Assembly: GCA_036852015.1 (NCBI GenBank)
Contig: JAANDG010000029.1
Coordinates: 1-64,000, forward strand
Source of the DNA: Pelodera strongyloides
Taxonomy: Eukaryota; Nematoda; Chromadorea; Rhabditida; Rhabditidae
Length of the DNA: 64,000 bases
Reading direction: 5' to 3'
Shown: positions 1-11,300 of the stretch, in pieces
Position numbering within the stretch: position 1 is the stretch's first letter
How the letters are laid out: the number at the start of each line of letters is the position of its first letter
The notes under the pieces: model-generated
The model's database searches: none
What the model saw: the letters and a program-made list of their open reading frames with translations, nothing else
What the model was told of the DNA's origin: nothing
Position numbers and translations under genes: made by a program

Positions 1-1095
1 TGCAGTCAAATCTTGATGTTGAGGCTCACCTACTAGGTAGCTGGTCACGTATTTGTGTTTTGTGCTTTCTTCTTATTACTTTATTTCTACTGCTCGCTTT
101 TGTTGTGAAGTGTTCTAGCAAAGATTTCTGCAATTTTCTGCTGCCCCCCGTGACCAGATCTCTAGAAAAACATTTCTGCATATTTGTTTGTTAGACTGTT
201 TAGCTAACTGGCCACCGACAGCACCGTCAATGTGATAAGCGACAAAATCGACAACCTTAAGAAAATAACGCGTAACGAACTACTTGGATTAGCATACTGC
301 TCAACGCAAAAAAAATGCAAGAATTCCAACCAGCAACAGACATAGCTCAAATTATACTAAGTAAACAGAACACAAATCTTAACAGAATTTTAATTTAAAA
401 AAAAATGACGGGAACTACGGAACTGACAAAGAATAGAAAGCAATAGAGCAAAGCAACAGTTTAAAATCAGAAGGGCAACTGTTTTGTGGGGAGCCACGCT
501 CGTCGCTCCCAACCAATCGATACTACAGCGGAAAAGAAGTTCTGTCCGAGCAACTTGACTTTGCGTTCGTACACGAAAGACATATGGAACTCGAGGAGAG
601 CTTCAGAAGGGCTCTCTTGAAAACACGAAAACCTTTTGCAAGCTTACCGTCTTCGTTTCAACGCCGGGTAGTGCCATAAAGTGTGTCGTTGCCATTGTTA
701 GATGAATATAATTAGCATCAATCGTAACTGAAAGTGTCATAAATTGCAACTTGTTCAAACAAACTTGATATTGACCGGTTACTCAACAGAAAGACAAAAT
801 TAGTGTGCTTGTTAAACGCACCTGATAAACTCTTTTAAGGAAAACAACCTGTTGCATCACTGTCAAGGAAGCGACTTCATAAATTCTCCATATTTCATTT
901 TGGAAATGGTGCAAAACTAACGTTAATTTTACAGCTTATTGTTAGAATGATGCCCCGAATTCCTAGCTCCAAACAATTTCAAAATATGGTGTTGCGTGGA
1001 GAAAGGTTCGCTCAGCCACAAAGACTCGCAGGTTCTAGATAGTACACCGAGTATGCCCTCGGGAAAAATTAACGAATGTAGGGTGATGTCGTTTT
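1..1095. other. Spacer without a recognised gene
   Basis: No open frame here looks coding and I see no splice-bounded exon. The stretch is AT-rich. About 486-650 resembles a second copy near 6356-6560 (listed separately). Confidence 0.5.
486..650 (+). repeat. Old dispersed repeat, copy 1
   Basis: This stretch shares the order of several short blocks with 6356-6560: GTGGGGAGCCA at the left, a shared CAATCGATA/CAAATCGATAA block, and ACTCGAGGAGAGCTTCAGAA against ACTAGAGGCAAGCTTCAGAA. Between the blocks the two copies are badly diverged, so this is an old, decayed family of unknown type. Limits are approximate. Confidence 0.4.
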
Positions 1096-2116
1096 GTGGG
1101 GCATCTTTTTTTCGCATTTTCCGTCCAGTCCAGAAGTCGCGCATGGCTTTCCTTCTACCGTACTGTTTGCACGGCTATCCAACTATGTAGGTTTACCAGT
1201 AATGCTGCAGGAACTACAGAACCACCTCTTAACAGAACTCGCCCCCACACACCGCCCCCACACACCAGCAACAGAACTCCCATGCAAAGTTCTGAAATCG
1301 TTGCTGGATACCCAAACAATGGAAGAGCAGTCGTACCACCCCTGTTCACAAGAAAGGCCCCACCGAACTACCGACCTATCAGTGTTCTCCCTATGCTCTA
1401 CCGCATATTCATGAAATGCGTCCTGAGAAGAATAAAGATCCGACTAGAAGCCGCACAACCCGTCGAACAAGCTGGCTTCCGATCTGGATTCAGCACGAAC
1501 AACCACATCCACTCGTTGTGCCGACTGATAGAAGCAGGCAGTGAGTACCAAATACCCTTGGTCCTGATCTTCGTCGACTACCAGAAGGCGTTCGACTCCA
1601 TCTGAATGACCAGCAAGTCGATCCAGCATATGTTAACATTCTGGCAAAATGTTACAGTAGACATCAAACTGCTATTAGAACTCGTCGAGGTACCAGTCTC
1701 CAAGGGCGTACGACAAGGTGATCCGATATATCCCGCCCTATTCTAGGCGGCCCTCCAAGTGGAAGCCATGAAGCAGTTGAACTGGAAAGACAAAGGAGTC
1801 ATGATTAATGGCTCGTTCCTCAGTCACCTTCGATTTGCCGATGGTTTGGTTCTCATTGCGCACTCATCACAAGAAGCCGAAACTTCATCACAAGAAGCTG
1901 CGAGAACTGGACTCCTCAACGTCTCCTCATGGATTGCGTATAAATATCCAGAAGATGGTCCTGTTTCGGAATGAGCACGCCGATCTACATCCTGTCTCCT
2001 TCCACAGCGAGCTGCTCCCGGAAACCGATTCCTTCGACTACCTTGGATGGGAAATCAACATGCGGAAAGAGCTTGCTCCGGAAATCCTACGCCGTCAGCG
2101 TGTAGGATGGCACTGA
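1096..2116 (+). pseudogene. Decayed RTE-type LINE reverse transcriptase fragment
   Basis: Read across three frames, this encodes the middle of a non-LTR reverse transcriptase. The order is PNYRPISVLPMLYRIFMKC, then EQAGFRSGFSTNNHIHSLCR, then LIFVDYQKAFDSI, then KGVRQGDP, then LRFADGLVLIA, then FDYLGWEI. These are the fingers/palm blocks of the RTE/BovB clade. It is dead: a TGA follows AFDSI at about 1603-1605, a TAG interrupts near 1744, a frameshift lies around 1870-1900, and the catalytic FADD reads FADG. No endonuclease domain is visible upstream and no intact 3' end downstream, so it is a truncated old insertion. Confidence 0.88.
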
Positions 2117-2579
2117 CAATCTAGAATGCGGAAGGCGGCTTACCGCGGAAGTGTGGGCTTCAAGTTCCATGTGTATTTTTGTTCGCCTAAACCTCGCAAC
2201 GCCGGGCCCACATTTGGTCACAACACGCACATCTTTTCTGCGTCCCGCAGTGTAGGCCACGCACCGGCCAAGTTTAGTCAGTGGTTTTTGTGAGGTGATG
2301 TACCTGTCTTGTTACAGTCTTGTTTTCATATAATTGAATTCTAAGGCTACTAAAACATCATTACAATTAAGAATTCCGTGTAAACCAGATTGCTCATTTA
2401 TGCAGTTGAACAGCAATGGATATTTTATTGAGAACGTACAATAAGTGAAACAAAACAATGAGTTAACAATAGAAAAAAGATAAAAGGTATCTGAAAGCAA
2501 CTGATACGGGCGAGAATAACACACCTGAAAGTGGAAAACTTATATCACTATCAACAGTGAATTATCAATAATATAATAC

Positions 2580-3410
2580 CAGAGAACAATTAAAAAATGG
2601 CTAACATTAGTGGACTTATTGACCTATAAACGCTAAAATGGGACCGTTTGGTGGCAAACATGTCGAAGGCAGCTTAATATACGCGTAATTTTGGTTAATA
2701 AGTAAGCCAACAAGTATAATAAGATGGAACATAAGATGCTGTCCCAAATACATAACATAACAATTAATGTATACACCAAATGAGATCGAAGTCACAGATT
2801 AAATATTGGCCAAATAACTAATGCAGCAAAACACATTCGCGGACTTCAAATACACCGGACCACTATTTAACAATTGAACTGGGAGAAAGGATATTTGAGC
2901 ATAACAGGCATGAGGGAAACCAACAAATTCGGAAAATGGAAACGTCTATCATTGTCGGAGGTCCACATAAAAGTATCAATGCTAGAACACAAGGAAAACA
3001 TTCGGAAATAATTGGTCCATAAACGTTCTAATAGAACTTAGTTTGGTGGAAACCAGGTAGAAGACAGCTTAAAGCTTAAGGTACGCGTAAGTTATAGGAA
3101 GTAAGTAAACCAACACGAATAACAATATGAAAAGTGAGTTGATATCGCAACACACTTTACCTGTAACAATTAAACTGTACAACAAACGAGATCAAAATGA
3201 TAAATTGAGAAATGGCAAAATAAACCCCATAGCAAACCACAGGCAAATCATAATGAAGGAATTCGTACATCGAACAACTCTGATTTATAGCTGAAAAACT
3301 ACACGAAAGCCACAATATAACATGAAACGGTTAAAGGGAAACTAAGTGGCAGCACCGTAGTCAAAAACGACACAGAATACGTTTTTACAACGCAGTGGAT
3401 TCCGTAAGCA
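2580..3410. repeat. Diverged direct duplication, about 420-bp period
   Basis: Matching blocks recur in the same order: ACCTATAAACGCTAAAATGG near 2620 against TCCATAAACGTTCTAATAG near 3015, GTTTGGTGG at about 2648 and 3052, TACGCGTAA at about 2680 and 3082, and ACAAATGAGATC-like blocks near 2775 and 3185. Two units of roughly 400 bp are therefore arranged head to tail. The copies are too diverged to place exact ends. No coding content was seen. Confidence 0.5.
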
Positions 3411-3471
3411 ATGTTCAATAAGAAGACCTACTAATATCACCTATACATAAGAGTCTGCTAAATTATGAGAA

Positions 3472-5524
3472 TTAAGCATTGTTGGTAGCCTGTGAACCAG
3501 ATGCTTGCGCATCGACCTCTTCTCGCCTCTGACGGTTGTCTTCCTCACAAACAATCTAAACGAATTCATAAAAAAATATGTCATTGTTAGCTTACATCTG
3601 CTATAGCTAAACAATATGGAATATTGAGTATACATCCACGAATAACTAATTCCAAATAATCCGAACACAAGCGATGCGTAAAGACCCTATAACAAAAAAA
3701 TGGAAAGACGTAAGTTAGTAGTTACCTCGCAAACTGTTGTCATAGTGGCCATTTGGGCATTAAGCTTCTTCATGTGTTCTTCGACCACCTCGCGCGCCTT
3801 ACGAACGTGTTCTGCGTTATCGCCCATGTCCACAGGATGTTGAAGCGAATTCACTCTCTTGCTCATTTCCTGAAACAAACACAGTGACCTCGGCACTTTG
3901 ACTAATAACCTCACACATGTTTAAAAACCGCGAAAACATATTCAAGCACTTTCTCATAGTTTAGGTTAACGTGGAAGGTTAGCAATGTATGAGTATTTCT
4001 TTAATTATCTTTCTTATGTACTCTCTTTATGGAATAAAGTGTGCCGAGAACCGTTTTTATGTATAATAATGAAGGAATTCCTGGAAATGTATTCAGGAAT
4101 ATATCAAAAATGTGTCAAACTGGCAATTTTTTAAACTGGCAAATTTTCGCTAAGAAAAGATAAAGAAATAGGAAATAATAATCACAAGTGAAGCCAACCT
4201 GTGCTACTTTTTTGGCCTTCTCGACCAATGTTTCACTCTTCTTGAGAATCTCGGCCTTGATGTTCCGTAACTTATAGTCGGTGAGTATAAGTTTGTCGAC
4301 CACCCCGTAATCACTCTGGAATTGTTATTTTGTGAATCGACGACATATACGCAACAAGTGAGCTGTATATGAAAATGATATTAAACGAACCCATTTAACC
4401 AATGGAGCAGGTTTGTCGTGGACACATTTGATACAACGACCGCAGAAGACCTCCGGCTAAATATATTATCATTAAATAGGAACTAAGAACTCTCAAAAAA
4501 AAGTAAACATGCAGTAGTAGAGATACTCGGGAAGTTGTTTATCGTAGGTACTTATAAAGGCCCTGTTTACTTCCAATTAGGACACTTTTTTCAATTCAAA
4601 TACCTCCGTGCCTACTTCCTGGTTTTGGAAGCATGTTCGACAGTACCAAGCATCGCCGAGCGCATCTCGTTCTCTAAGACAGGTTTTGCAAGTCTTCGGA
4701 ATCATCATTTCGAAAGGAGTGAATGTGCTGTCGAGCAGATCTGAAACAACTTACAATCACTGTATGTAGATCAAAAAGGGATGACTTGCTTCTCAGGGCA
4801 CTCATTCTTAGCTATTCACAATTCCTACACTACTTCACTTCTCGAGGAATCATACGGGAAGTTAATGAAGCATTAATTTAAATGACCATTACACTGAATC
4901 AACATACCCATAAGATCAAGGTTGGCGGCTAGCTGATTGCCCGTGAATCCCTGCCGGCAAGTGGGGCAGGCCTGGGGCGGCGAGAGTCTGCAATGCACAA
5001 TGTGGTCAAAACTTCCCACCCCCCTCCCTTCTCGAAACATAAATAGTACTTTTCGTCGGTACAATTAACCGTACTTCTCTTATTTTGAACTTGTTTTAGC
5101 CCTTCCTGATTATTGGTATTCTAATTCTTACTTTCAAAAAAAGTAAAATGGATAAATAATAAAATAGCAAACCTCGTCAGGCATTCACGACAGAAGCAGT
5201 GACCGCAATGGAGCACCCATGGCTCGGTATAGAACCAAGTGTTAACTGTAAATGTTGAAGTTAACAACTATTGAAAGGTCTGCTGAGTTTATGCATTCCG
5301 AGCTGTAGCTCAAGCCTCAAGGATATTGCTTTTCATAATCAAGATATTGATGTTCTAACTGCGTATTTTCCAGCAATGAGCACAAGGATATGTTTGCAAC
5401 TCCATCTTCAGGGATTCAAAGATTAAATTAGTCGTGTGCATAATTAGGTTTATTAAATAAAACTCATAAATATAAAATGAAACTTACATTCTTCCAAACA
5501 GACGTTGCAACATGGGTGTGTCAT
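3472..5524 (-). CDS. RING finger / B-box-like protein (putative E3 ubiquitin ligase), 241 aa
   Basis: Eight exons: 5488-5524, 5173-5245, 4908-4987, 4604-4740, 4391-4456, 4199-4315, 3726-3869, 3472-3543; phases close and the frame ends in TAA. Residues 6-47 form a textbook C3HC4 RING: C6-x2-C9-x16-C26-x-H28-x2-C31-x2-C34-x9-C44-x2-C47. Residues 81-122 carry a second zinc-binding cluster (C81-x2-C84, C97-x2-C100, C114-x2-C117, then C120 and H122), resembling a degenerate B-box. Residues about 132-218 are charged and heptad-like, consistent with a coiled coil. RING, B-box and coiled coil together suggest a short TRIM-like protein that would recruit E2 enzymes. No SPRY or NHL domain follows, so it is much shorter than typical TRIM/NHL proteins. 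The start is inferred from an acceptor (CTTTAAG) abutting the ATG. An upstream coding exon cannot be excluded. Confidence 0.82.
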
Positions 5525-5526
5525 CT
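5525..5526 (-). promoter_or_regulatory. Probable trans-splice acceptor of the RING gene
   Basis: On the minus strand, TTTCTTTAAG ends directly at the ATG of the RING gene. If this is the spliced-leader site, the mRNA has essentially no 5' UTR of its own. It could instead be an ordinary acceptor with another exon upstream. Confidence 0.4.
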
Positions 5527-5820
5527 TAAAGAAAGCAAAGCACGAACAAAATAAGTCAACACATACTTAGTAACCAATAATTCAATGCAGGCATGCACGA
5601 CGGTCTGGCGAGCAGCACAAAGCTACCCGAGAACTCAAAAAATACAGAATATGGAGAAGACAAGTGTTTTTTTTTATCAGTATGTTTTTTATTTTTATCA
5701 AATGTTCTTTTTATCAGTATCAAAAAACGAAGTAAATTTTACCAACAAATGCTAAACTCCGCAGCTGTACATAAATAACATTAGCAAACAAAATATACAA
5801 CGTGCTTGAACTACTTTTTA

Positions 5821-6160
5821 TCAAAATAAATTGGGACCCACAAGTATAATTTCCCTAACGCTATTTCTGACGTAGTTTCTACTTCAATACATTAGTAAAT
5901 AGTTACAGACAACTTGTTTCTGGTTCATTGGCGCTTGAGCGAGAATGCTTCGTTAACTAATTAGTGGTAGTTATGTAATTTTGCAATCTTCAAATCAGCA
6001 ACCTACAGTTCTATTCCTATTGGACTAAAATGAATTGGCTACCGTCCACATCACAAGCATAATTTCACTAACACTGTTTTGGACAATTAATAGATACTGT
6101 TTTAATTGCCTAGTTCAATACATAGTCACAGACACCCGGTTAAGGTCGTTACTTAAGTGA
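5821..6160. repeat. Diverged tandem repeat, about 220-bp period
   Basis: ACAAGTATAATTTCCCTAAC near 5840 recurs as ACAAGCATAATTTCACTAAC near 6053. The following TTCAATACATTAG...CAGACA block recurs as TTCAATACATAG...CAGACA. Two head-to-tail units, both non-coding. Confidence 0.5.
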
Positions 6161-6355
6161 TGGCATTAGGTTGTTACTTAAGTGATGGTACAGTTATGTA
6201 GCTACCTTGGCACTTTCGTCAAGTCGTATCTAACTGAGGAAAACAACTTAAGTAACTGATTCGATATAAAAAAAGAGTCCTGCCAATAGGGTCGTAATTA
6301 AACCAGCGATGGTCGTAATGAAGGTAAGAGCAATTTAAAATTAGGTGAGTGGCGT

Positions 6356-6600
6356 GTGGGGAGCCAACTACTATTTGCTCTCAACAAATCGATAATCAAG
6401 AAAGAAAAAGGGTTCTGCATGGAAAGTTTATACTCGATATTTTGCTTAATTGTAAGCATTTCGGGTGCTAGAGCCACAATAATAGTGTCAAGATTAAACC
6501 AGTATGAACGGTACGTGGACTTCATACGTGAACTAGAGGCAAGCTTCAGAATCTTGTATTCTGCACAAACATATCGGTTGTTTTTACGCAGCCCAAATTC
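6356..6600 (+). repeat. Old dispersed repeat, copy 2
   Basis: Second copy of the family seen at 486-650, starting at GTGGGGAGCCAA and including the ACTAGAGGCAAGCTTCAGAA block. An 86-codon open frame crosses it but matches no family I know and is not preserved in the other copy. Confidence 0.4.
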
Positions 6601-7263
6601 CTGCCTGTTCTATTGAAGGCCAAGACATATGACCAGGAGTGAAATGTACCGATTGATGTACCGCTTGATGCAAATAAACTTGTAGTTAGATGAATTGCTA
6701 TGAAAGGTACCGGCGATCACACCAAACAAAGGAACTTAAATAATGTTCTGTAAATCCAAAGCATTCAGCTACATCGCTAAGTAATCAATACGAATTTTTT
6801 GAACTGCTCCTATTATATACCGACGATCGGGCTGGTGAAACCTGAACAGAAATTAGTTTTTCAAGAAAATTTCCGACAAGAAACAGGACAACAATTTGTT
6901 AATTTAAATCACATAAACTTTACACACGTTTTCGATCAAATGCAACTACTTCACCACGGCTTGTTTTGTGAAGTTGGAGAAACGAATTCTACTCCTGTTC
7001 TACTGAATAACGTCTAGCCAAAATCTTTTAAGGCTTGAAAACTTACATATGTGTCTTCTACTTGATTTTTCATAGAATGTGTCTTCTTAATATAACTTCG
7101 CTGTCCATGATATCCAGGCTCGAAGTCAGAGGTGCCTGTCAATGTATGTGCAAAACAATCGACTACGGATTTCCTAGACTTTCCACAGCACCATCGTTGA
7201 AACAGGAAACAACTTTTCAGGCGAAGACCCCTAGTTCTCAGGACTTCACAAAACTTCTCTCGC

Positions 7264-7703
7264 TTAAAGGGACGCGGTCACCGTTTTGGCAATTATGTAT
7301 ACTTTGCGTTTTCATTATCTTCATAATTTATAACTCATAGTGTTGGGAAAATGCTTTACAAGAAATGCGGCAACAGCGAGTAAAATGATGGCGAAAAATT
7401 TTGTCCTCGAACCAATACGCACCGTAACCCTAGTAATTGTCCAGCATATGGCCGTGCTGATAATGACTCGACGAACGTTATTCCACTAATTAATCGGTCG
7501 AATACCTCGCGGGCATTATAACATTTGGTTTTCTATGGCTAACTGTGGACCTTGGATCGGACGCAACTTTTTTAATCTATGAATTTCTCGCTGAAAACAG
7601 CGTTTTTCGACAGATTTTTTCCAACACTATGTTTTTCATACTGTGCAGTTAATAAAAACACAAAGTATACATAAGGGTCAAAACGGTGACCGCGTCCCTT
7701 TAA
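7264..7703. mobile_element. MITE with long terminal inverted repeats and TTAA ends
   Basis: The left end begins TTAAAGGGACGCGGTCACCG. The right end is its reverse complement, finishing CGGTGACCGCGTCCCTTTAA. Similarity continues inward past a shared TATGTATACTTTG block to a GTGTTGG(G)AAAA block, so the arms are over 100 bp with mismatches. The element is about 440 bp and codes for nothing. TTAA at both outer edges fits a TTAA target-site duplication, as made by piggyBac-type transposases, but TTAA could also be part of the inverted repeat itself. Confidence 0.8.
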
Positions 7704-8305
7704 CCACCGGATCGTATAGCATACTATAATTGCTGGTAAGGTATTTATGTTTGTTGGCAACAATTGCAGCATGCTGGCAATGTTAACATGACGGATTCTC
7801 AGATTCTTGTTTTCAATCGCGATTCTTTGTAATCCTTTGTGAAAAAGAATTTAGTTGCAAAACGAACCTCCCTGACTCGGTGTTTCCATTGTTCAGTTTT
7901 GTTTCTTCATAGTTCAACTTTACTTTATTGTTACATATAAAATTGCACCCAACTTTCTGGTTCTATCATTCCGTATTCAACTGAAGAAAAAATATGTTTA
8001 TTATGATTCCCAGCTTTGTACACAAAGAGAAAACGCGAAAATCCATGCATGATATTATATAGAGCATTTCTTATTATGTTTATTTGTGTACATATATTAA
8101 CATGAAGCTTTATTATTGGGATGCAGTTTGTTTACCGGTAGCAAGAACATTTGGGTATTGCAGGTTGTTTATTAAGGCACTGAGTATAGTAATAATTGAT
8201 CCTGCTAACCAGAACCGTATTAATGACGTGACTGTTTGTGTTCAATAGTCGAGCTCAGAAATTACAAAACAACTTCTTATGTATAAATGGGAAATTATTA
8301 TTTCA

Positions 8306-11300
8306 TTATCCACGGGAAACCGCGCAGCATATTCTGTAAGTAGCATCATGTGTTAAGAAGCAAGAACTGCCATCTGGGCATCTAGTGGGTGTCCATTCCG
8401 TCTCTTCATCTCCACACGCTATCACCATATTCTTCTGATCTCGGAGTGCGACGTCCTTTGTGCAGAAGGTCAAGACTAAAACAACGATTTATATGATACC
8501 CAACTGTTGGTCACAAACATTCAGTTAAGTACGAGATATGAATTTGAATACAAAACAAACATTTCTCCTTTCGGATAGGGCGATGGGGTCTTGGGGTGTG
8601 GTAGAAGACCGACGGGTCGTATGCACTAGTAGTAGTTTGTGGACGTCTGGTTACTACAACAGGAGGCATAGTTTCTGGAAAGAATTGAAATTATTTAAAT
8701 GAAAAGAAAACAATTGCATCACAGTAGAGACCTAATTAGACGAGGATGACCTTACATCACATTACTGTTGTTAAATTTGCCAAAGAGTACGAACCGATGT
8801 TGCACAAACACCCTGAAAGGTTTATACTCAGCTCACCTTCTATTTGATTTTCACTCATTTCACGCTTTTCAATCCAGCCCTCGGGGATAGATTGTTCCAT
8901 TGTTGGCTGTGGAGCAGAGTTATTCGCAGAGCTGGATTCCGCATGTTCAGTTGTTGTTGATGCGGGCAAAGGAATTGGATAATCTGGAAGTTCAGAATAC
9001 TTGGCTGTAATGTGTGTCAGAGTGTTCGGGTAGCTCTTAGACGTTATCTGAAGAGGATGAAATACCTTTATCCATGTTTCCTGTAATATCCTCTATCGAT
9101 TCCTTCTTCGTTTCCATTTTCTCCTGAACTTGAGTAGTTGTCTCGGCGGAGCTTCCTAAATTAACCGTATATTACTTGTACTATGCATTCACTGGCTGAT
9201 TGTACCCGCACATATACAATGTTCTTACCAGCAGGAGGTGTCGTGCTTGGCATTCCGGTATAAGTCTTTACTCCATCGTAGATCTTGCGGTGTGTAATCT
9301 TAATTAAGTATATTATTGTTGATTCCGCGCGGCAAGCATTCACTCGTCACTTTGCATTCCCCGCGTTTTTCGGAAAAGCTTCACTCGACCTAATAATACA
9401 GAACAGTGAATAATATATCTTTATAATATATCTTTACCTGCTTATTGGGTGGCACGCCTATATGTGGCATATCGACGGAGTTCTTTTCTGTTGATTTTGT
9501 AGGGAAATCGATGTCATTTTCTTCTGCCTCATCGTTCTTGTCGGCCATAATTCGCATTGCCGGGCGTTCGCTTCCTGAATAGTTACTGTGCATTTCTTCT
9601 CATTATTAGATAACTAAGCTAGAACTAAGTTGGGCAATAACGGTCAAGTTATGAATTTCTAAGAATAGCAACAAGGTCTACTTACTAACTGGTGCTCTTC
9701 TTATTTCGGATCGTCTGTTTTGTGAGGTAAGCCTCATAACAGCCTCTTCGATATCCATATGCTCTTGAAAGCCCAGATCGAAGTCGGTTTTCCGTTCGTT
9801 ACTCTCCTTCTCCGCCTGTGTGCTTGAGTCAGGCGAATTGGAGTTCATCTTAGTCAAACCGCCGAAAAACTGAAAACGGTTTTTTTGCGGTCGATAATTA
9901 ATTTGGGCAAAAAAAGGATGTTGAAACGTTCCGTAGTAGATTCTGCGTAGTGGTAAAATATTTCGGATGAATACATATGTTGCAAGGAAAAGTTTCTTTA
10001 GCGTATCTCACCTCAGTACTACCAGGTTTCTGTTCTTCGGATTCGAAAGGTGACAGAATGGTTTCTTCATCGATATTTCGGGCATTGTCCACCTCAAGTG
10101 CACATGTATATACATCTTCAATGAACAACAAACAATGAATAAATAGTAGACTTTATTGAGGCTGAATTTACAAAGTTGTAACCACACGTCCTATCGCGAT
10201 AATTTGGTAGGATATATTTCATTGTACATACCTTGCTGAAGACTTCATGGTTTTGCTTGCGCTCTTTTCTACCACTGCGCGAAATTATGTCAGATCGCGG
10301 AGCTTTCGTGGTGGTATGGTCGTAATCCTAAATTGAGATTTATTTTATCGCGATACCTGTGAACGTTTTCTAAACTACGATTGTTTTCTCTGCGCACGCA
10401 ATTGGGTGCCCAATATGTTCTAGTGTAACAGTTCTCATGCTTTTTTCAATCAATAAACAAAGACTGAAGATCACTGACTTGTTCAATTTCCGACTCTTCC
10501 GATGATGCTGCCCGCGAAGAACTGCTTGTCGCACTTTCCGAAGACTGAAATCTCAATATTAGCTTTGTGGTCGTAATACATTCACCAGTACACTAGTTGC
10601 TTCCAATGATCGCAGAAAAATTTCCGTACCGTTGATTCGGATGGCGCCTCAGTTGTCGTTGGGCGTCGCATTACTCTTCTTACAACTTTCTTCACCTTCT
10701 ATAAAATCAATTAAAGTGCAAGTGTAAATTTACTGCGATTCTCCTAAAGATACTTAGTTATCTCATCTCAGCTCGCAAGTATACCTTTCTAATAGGAGTT
10801 TTTGGAGTCTCTTTCTGAACTTCGGCGCTTTCAGTCGAGCTGGTGAGATCAGGCTCTACTTCTTCAGGTAGAGGCGTTGTTGTTTTATCCTGTAAGTTTA
10901 GTGTTTAGGTAAATACGCGTTTTGCATCTTTCGTGCCTAACAATAAGCTACATTCTCACATGACAGGCTTCTTAAACAGATTGTCTAATATTGATCTTAA
11001 AGGCAAGCTCTTGCCCTTAACTAACCTTCTTAACCTTGACGACCTTGCGTACTTTATGAACTGTCTGTTTCTCTTCATCTGGTGCGTTGGCAATTTCATC
11101 AAAGTGAGTGATAGTCTGATCTCCGTCAATTTCTTCGCTTGTCCAAACAACCTAGTAAGGGTTAATAATATGCTAGGATGTTGTTCTGCGAATTCGCACC
11201 GGAAAAAAAAACCAAAAAGAATTATCTTGCAATTCTTTTTGGATTTCTTGCTCTGTGAATTCGCAGTATTTCTGGTGCGAATTCGCAGTGCAAAATCCTA

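Larger units (their letters stand above)
5527..8305. other. Spacer between the RING gene and the large secreted gene
   Basis: No gene is seen in 2.8 kb. It holds a diverged tandem repeat (5821-6160), a second copy of the dispersed repeat (6356-6600), a short duplication around GTTACTTAAGTGATGG (6154-6188) and a 440-bp inverted-repeat element (7264-7703). The open frames at 6799-7017 and 7035-7340 have no splice context or recognisable motif. Confidence 0.55.
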
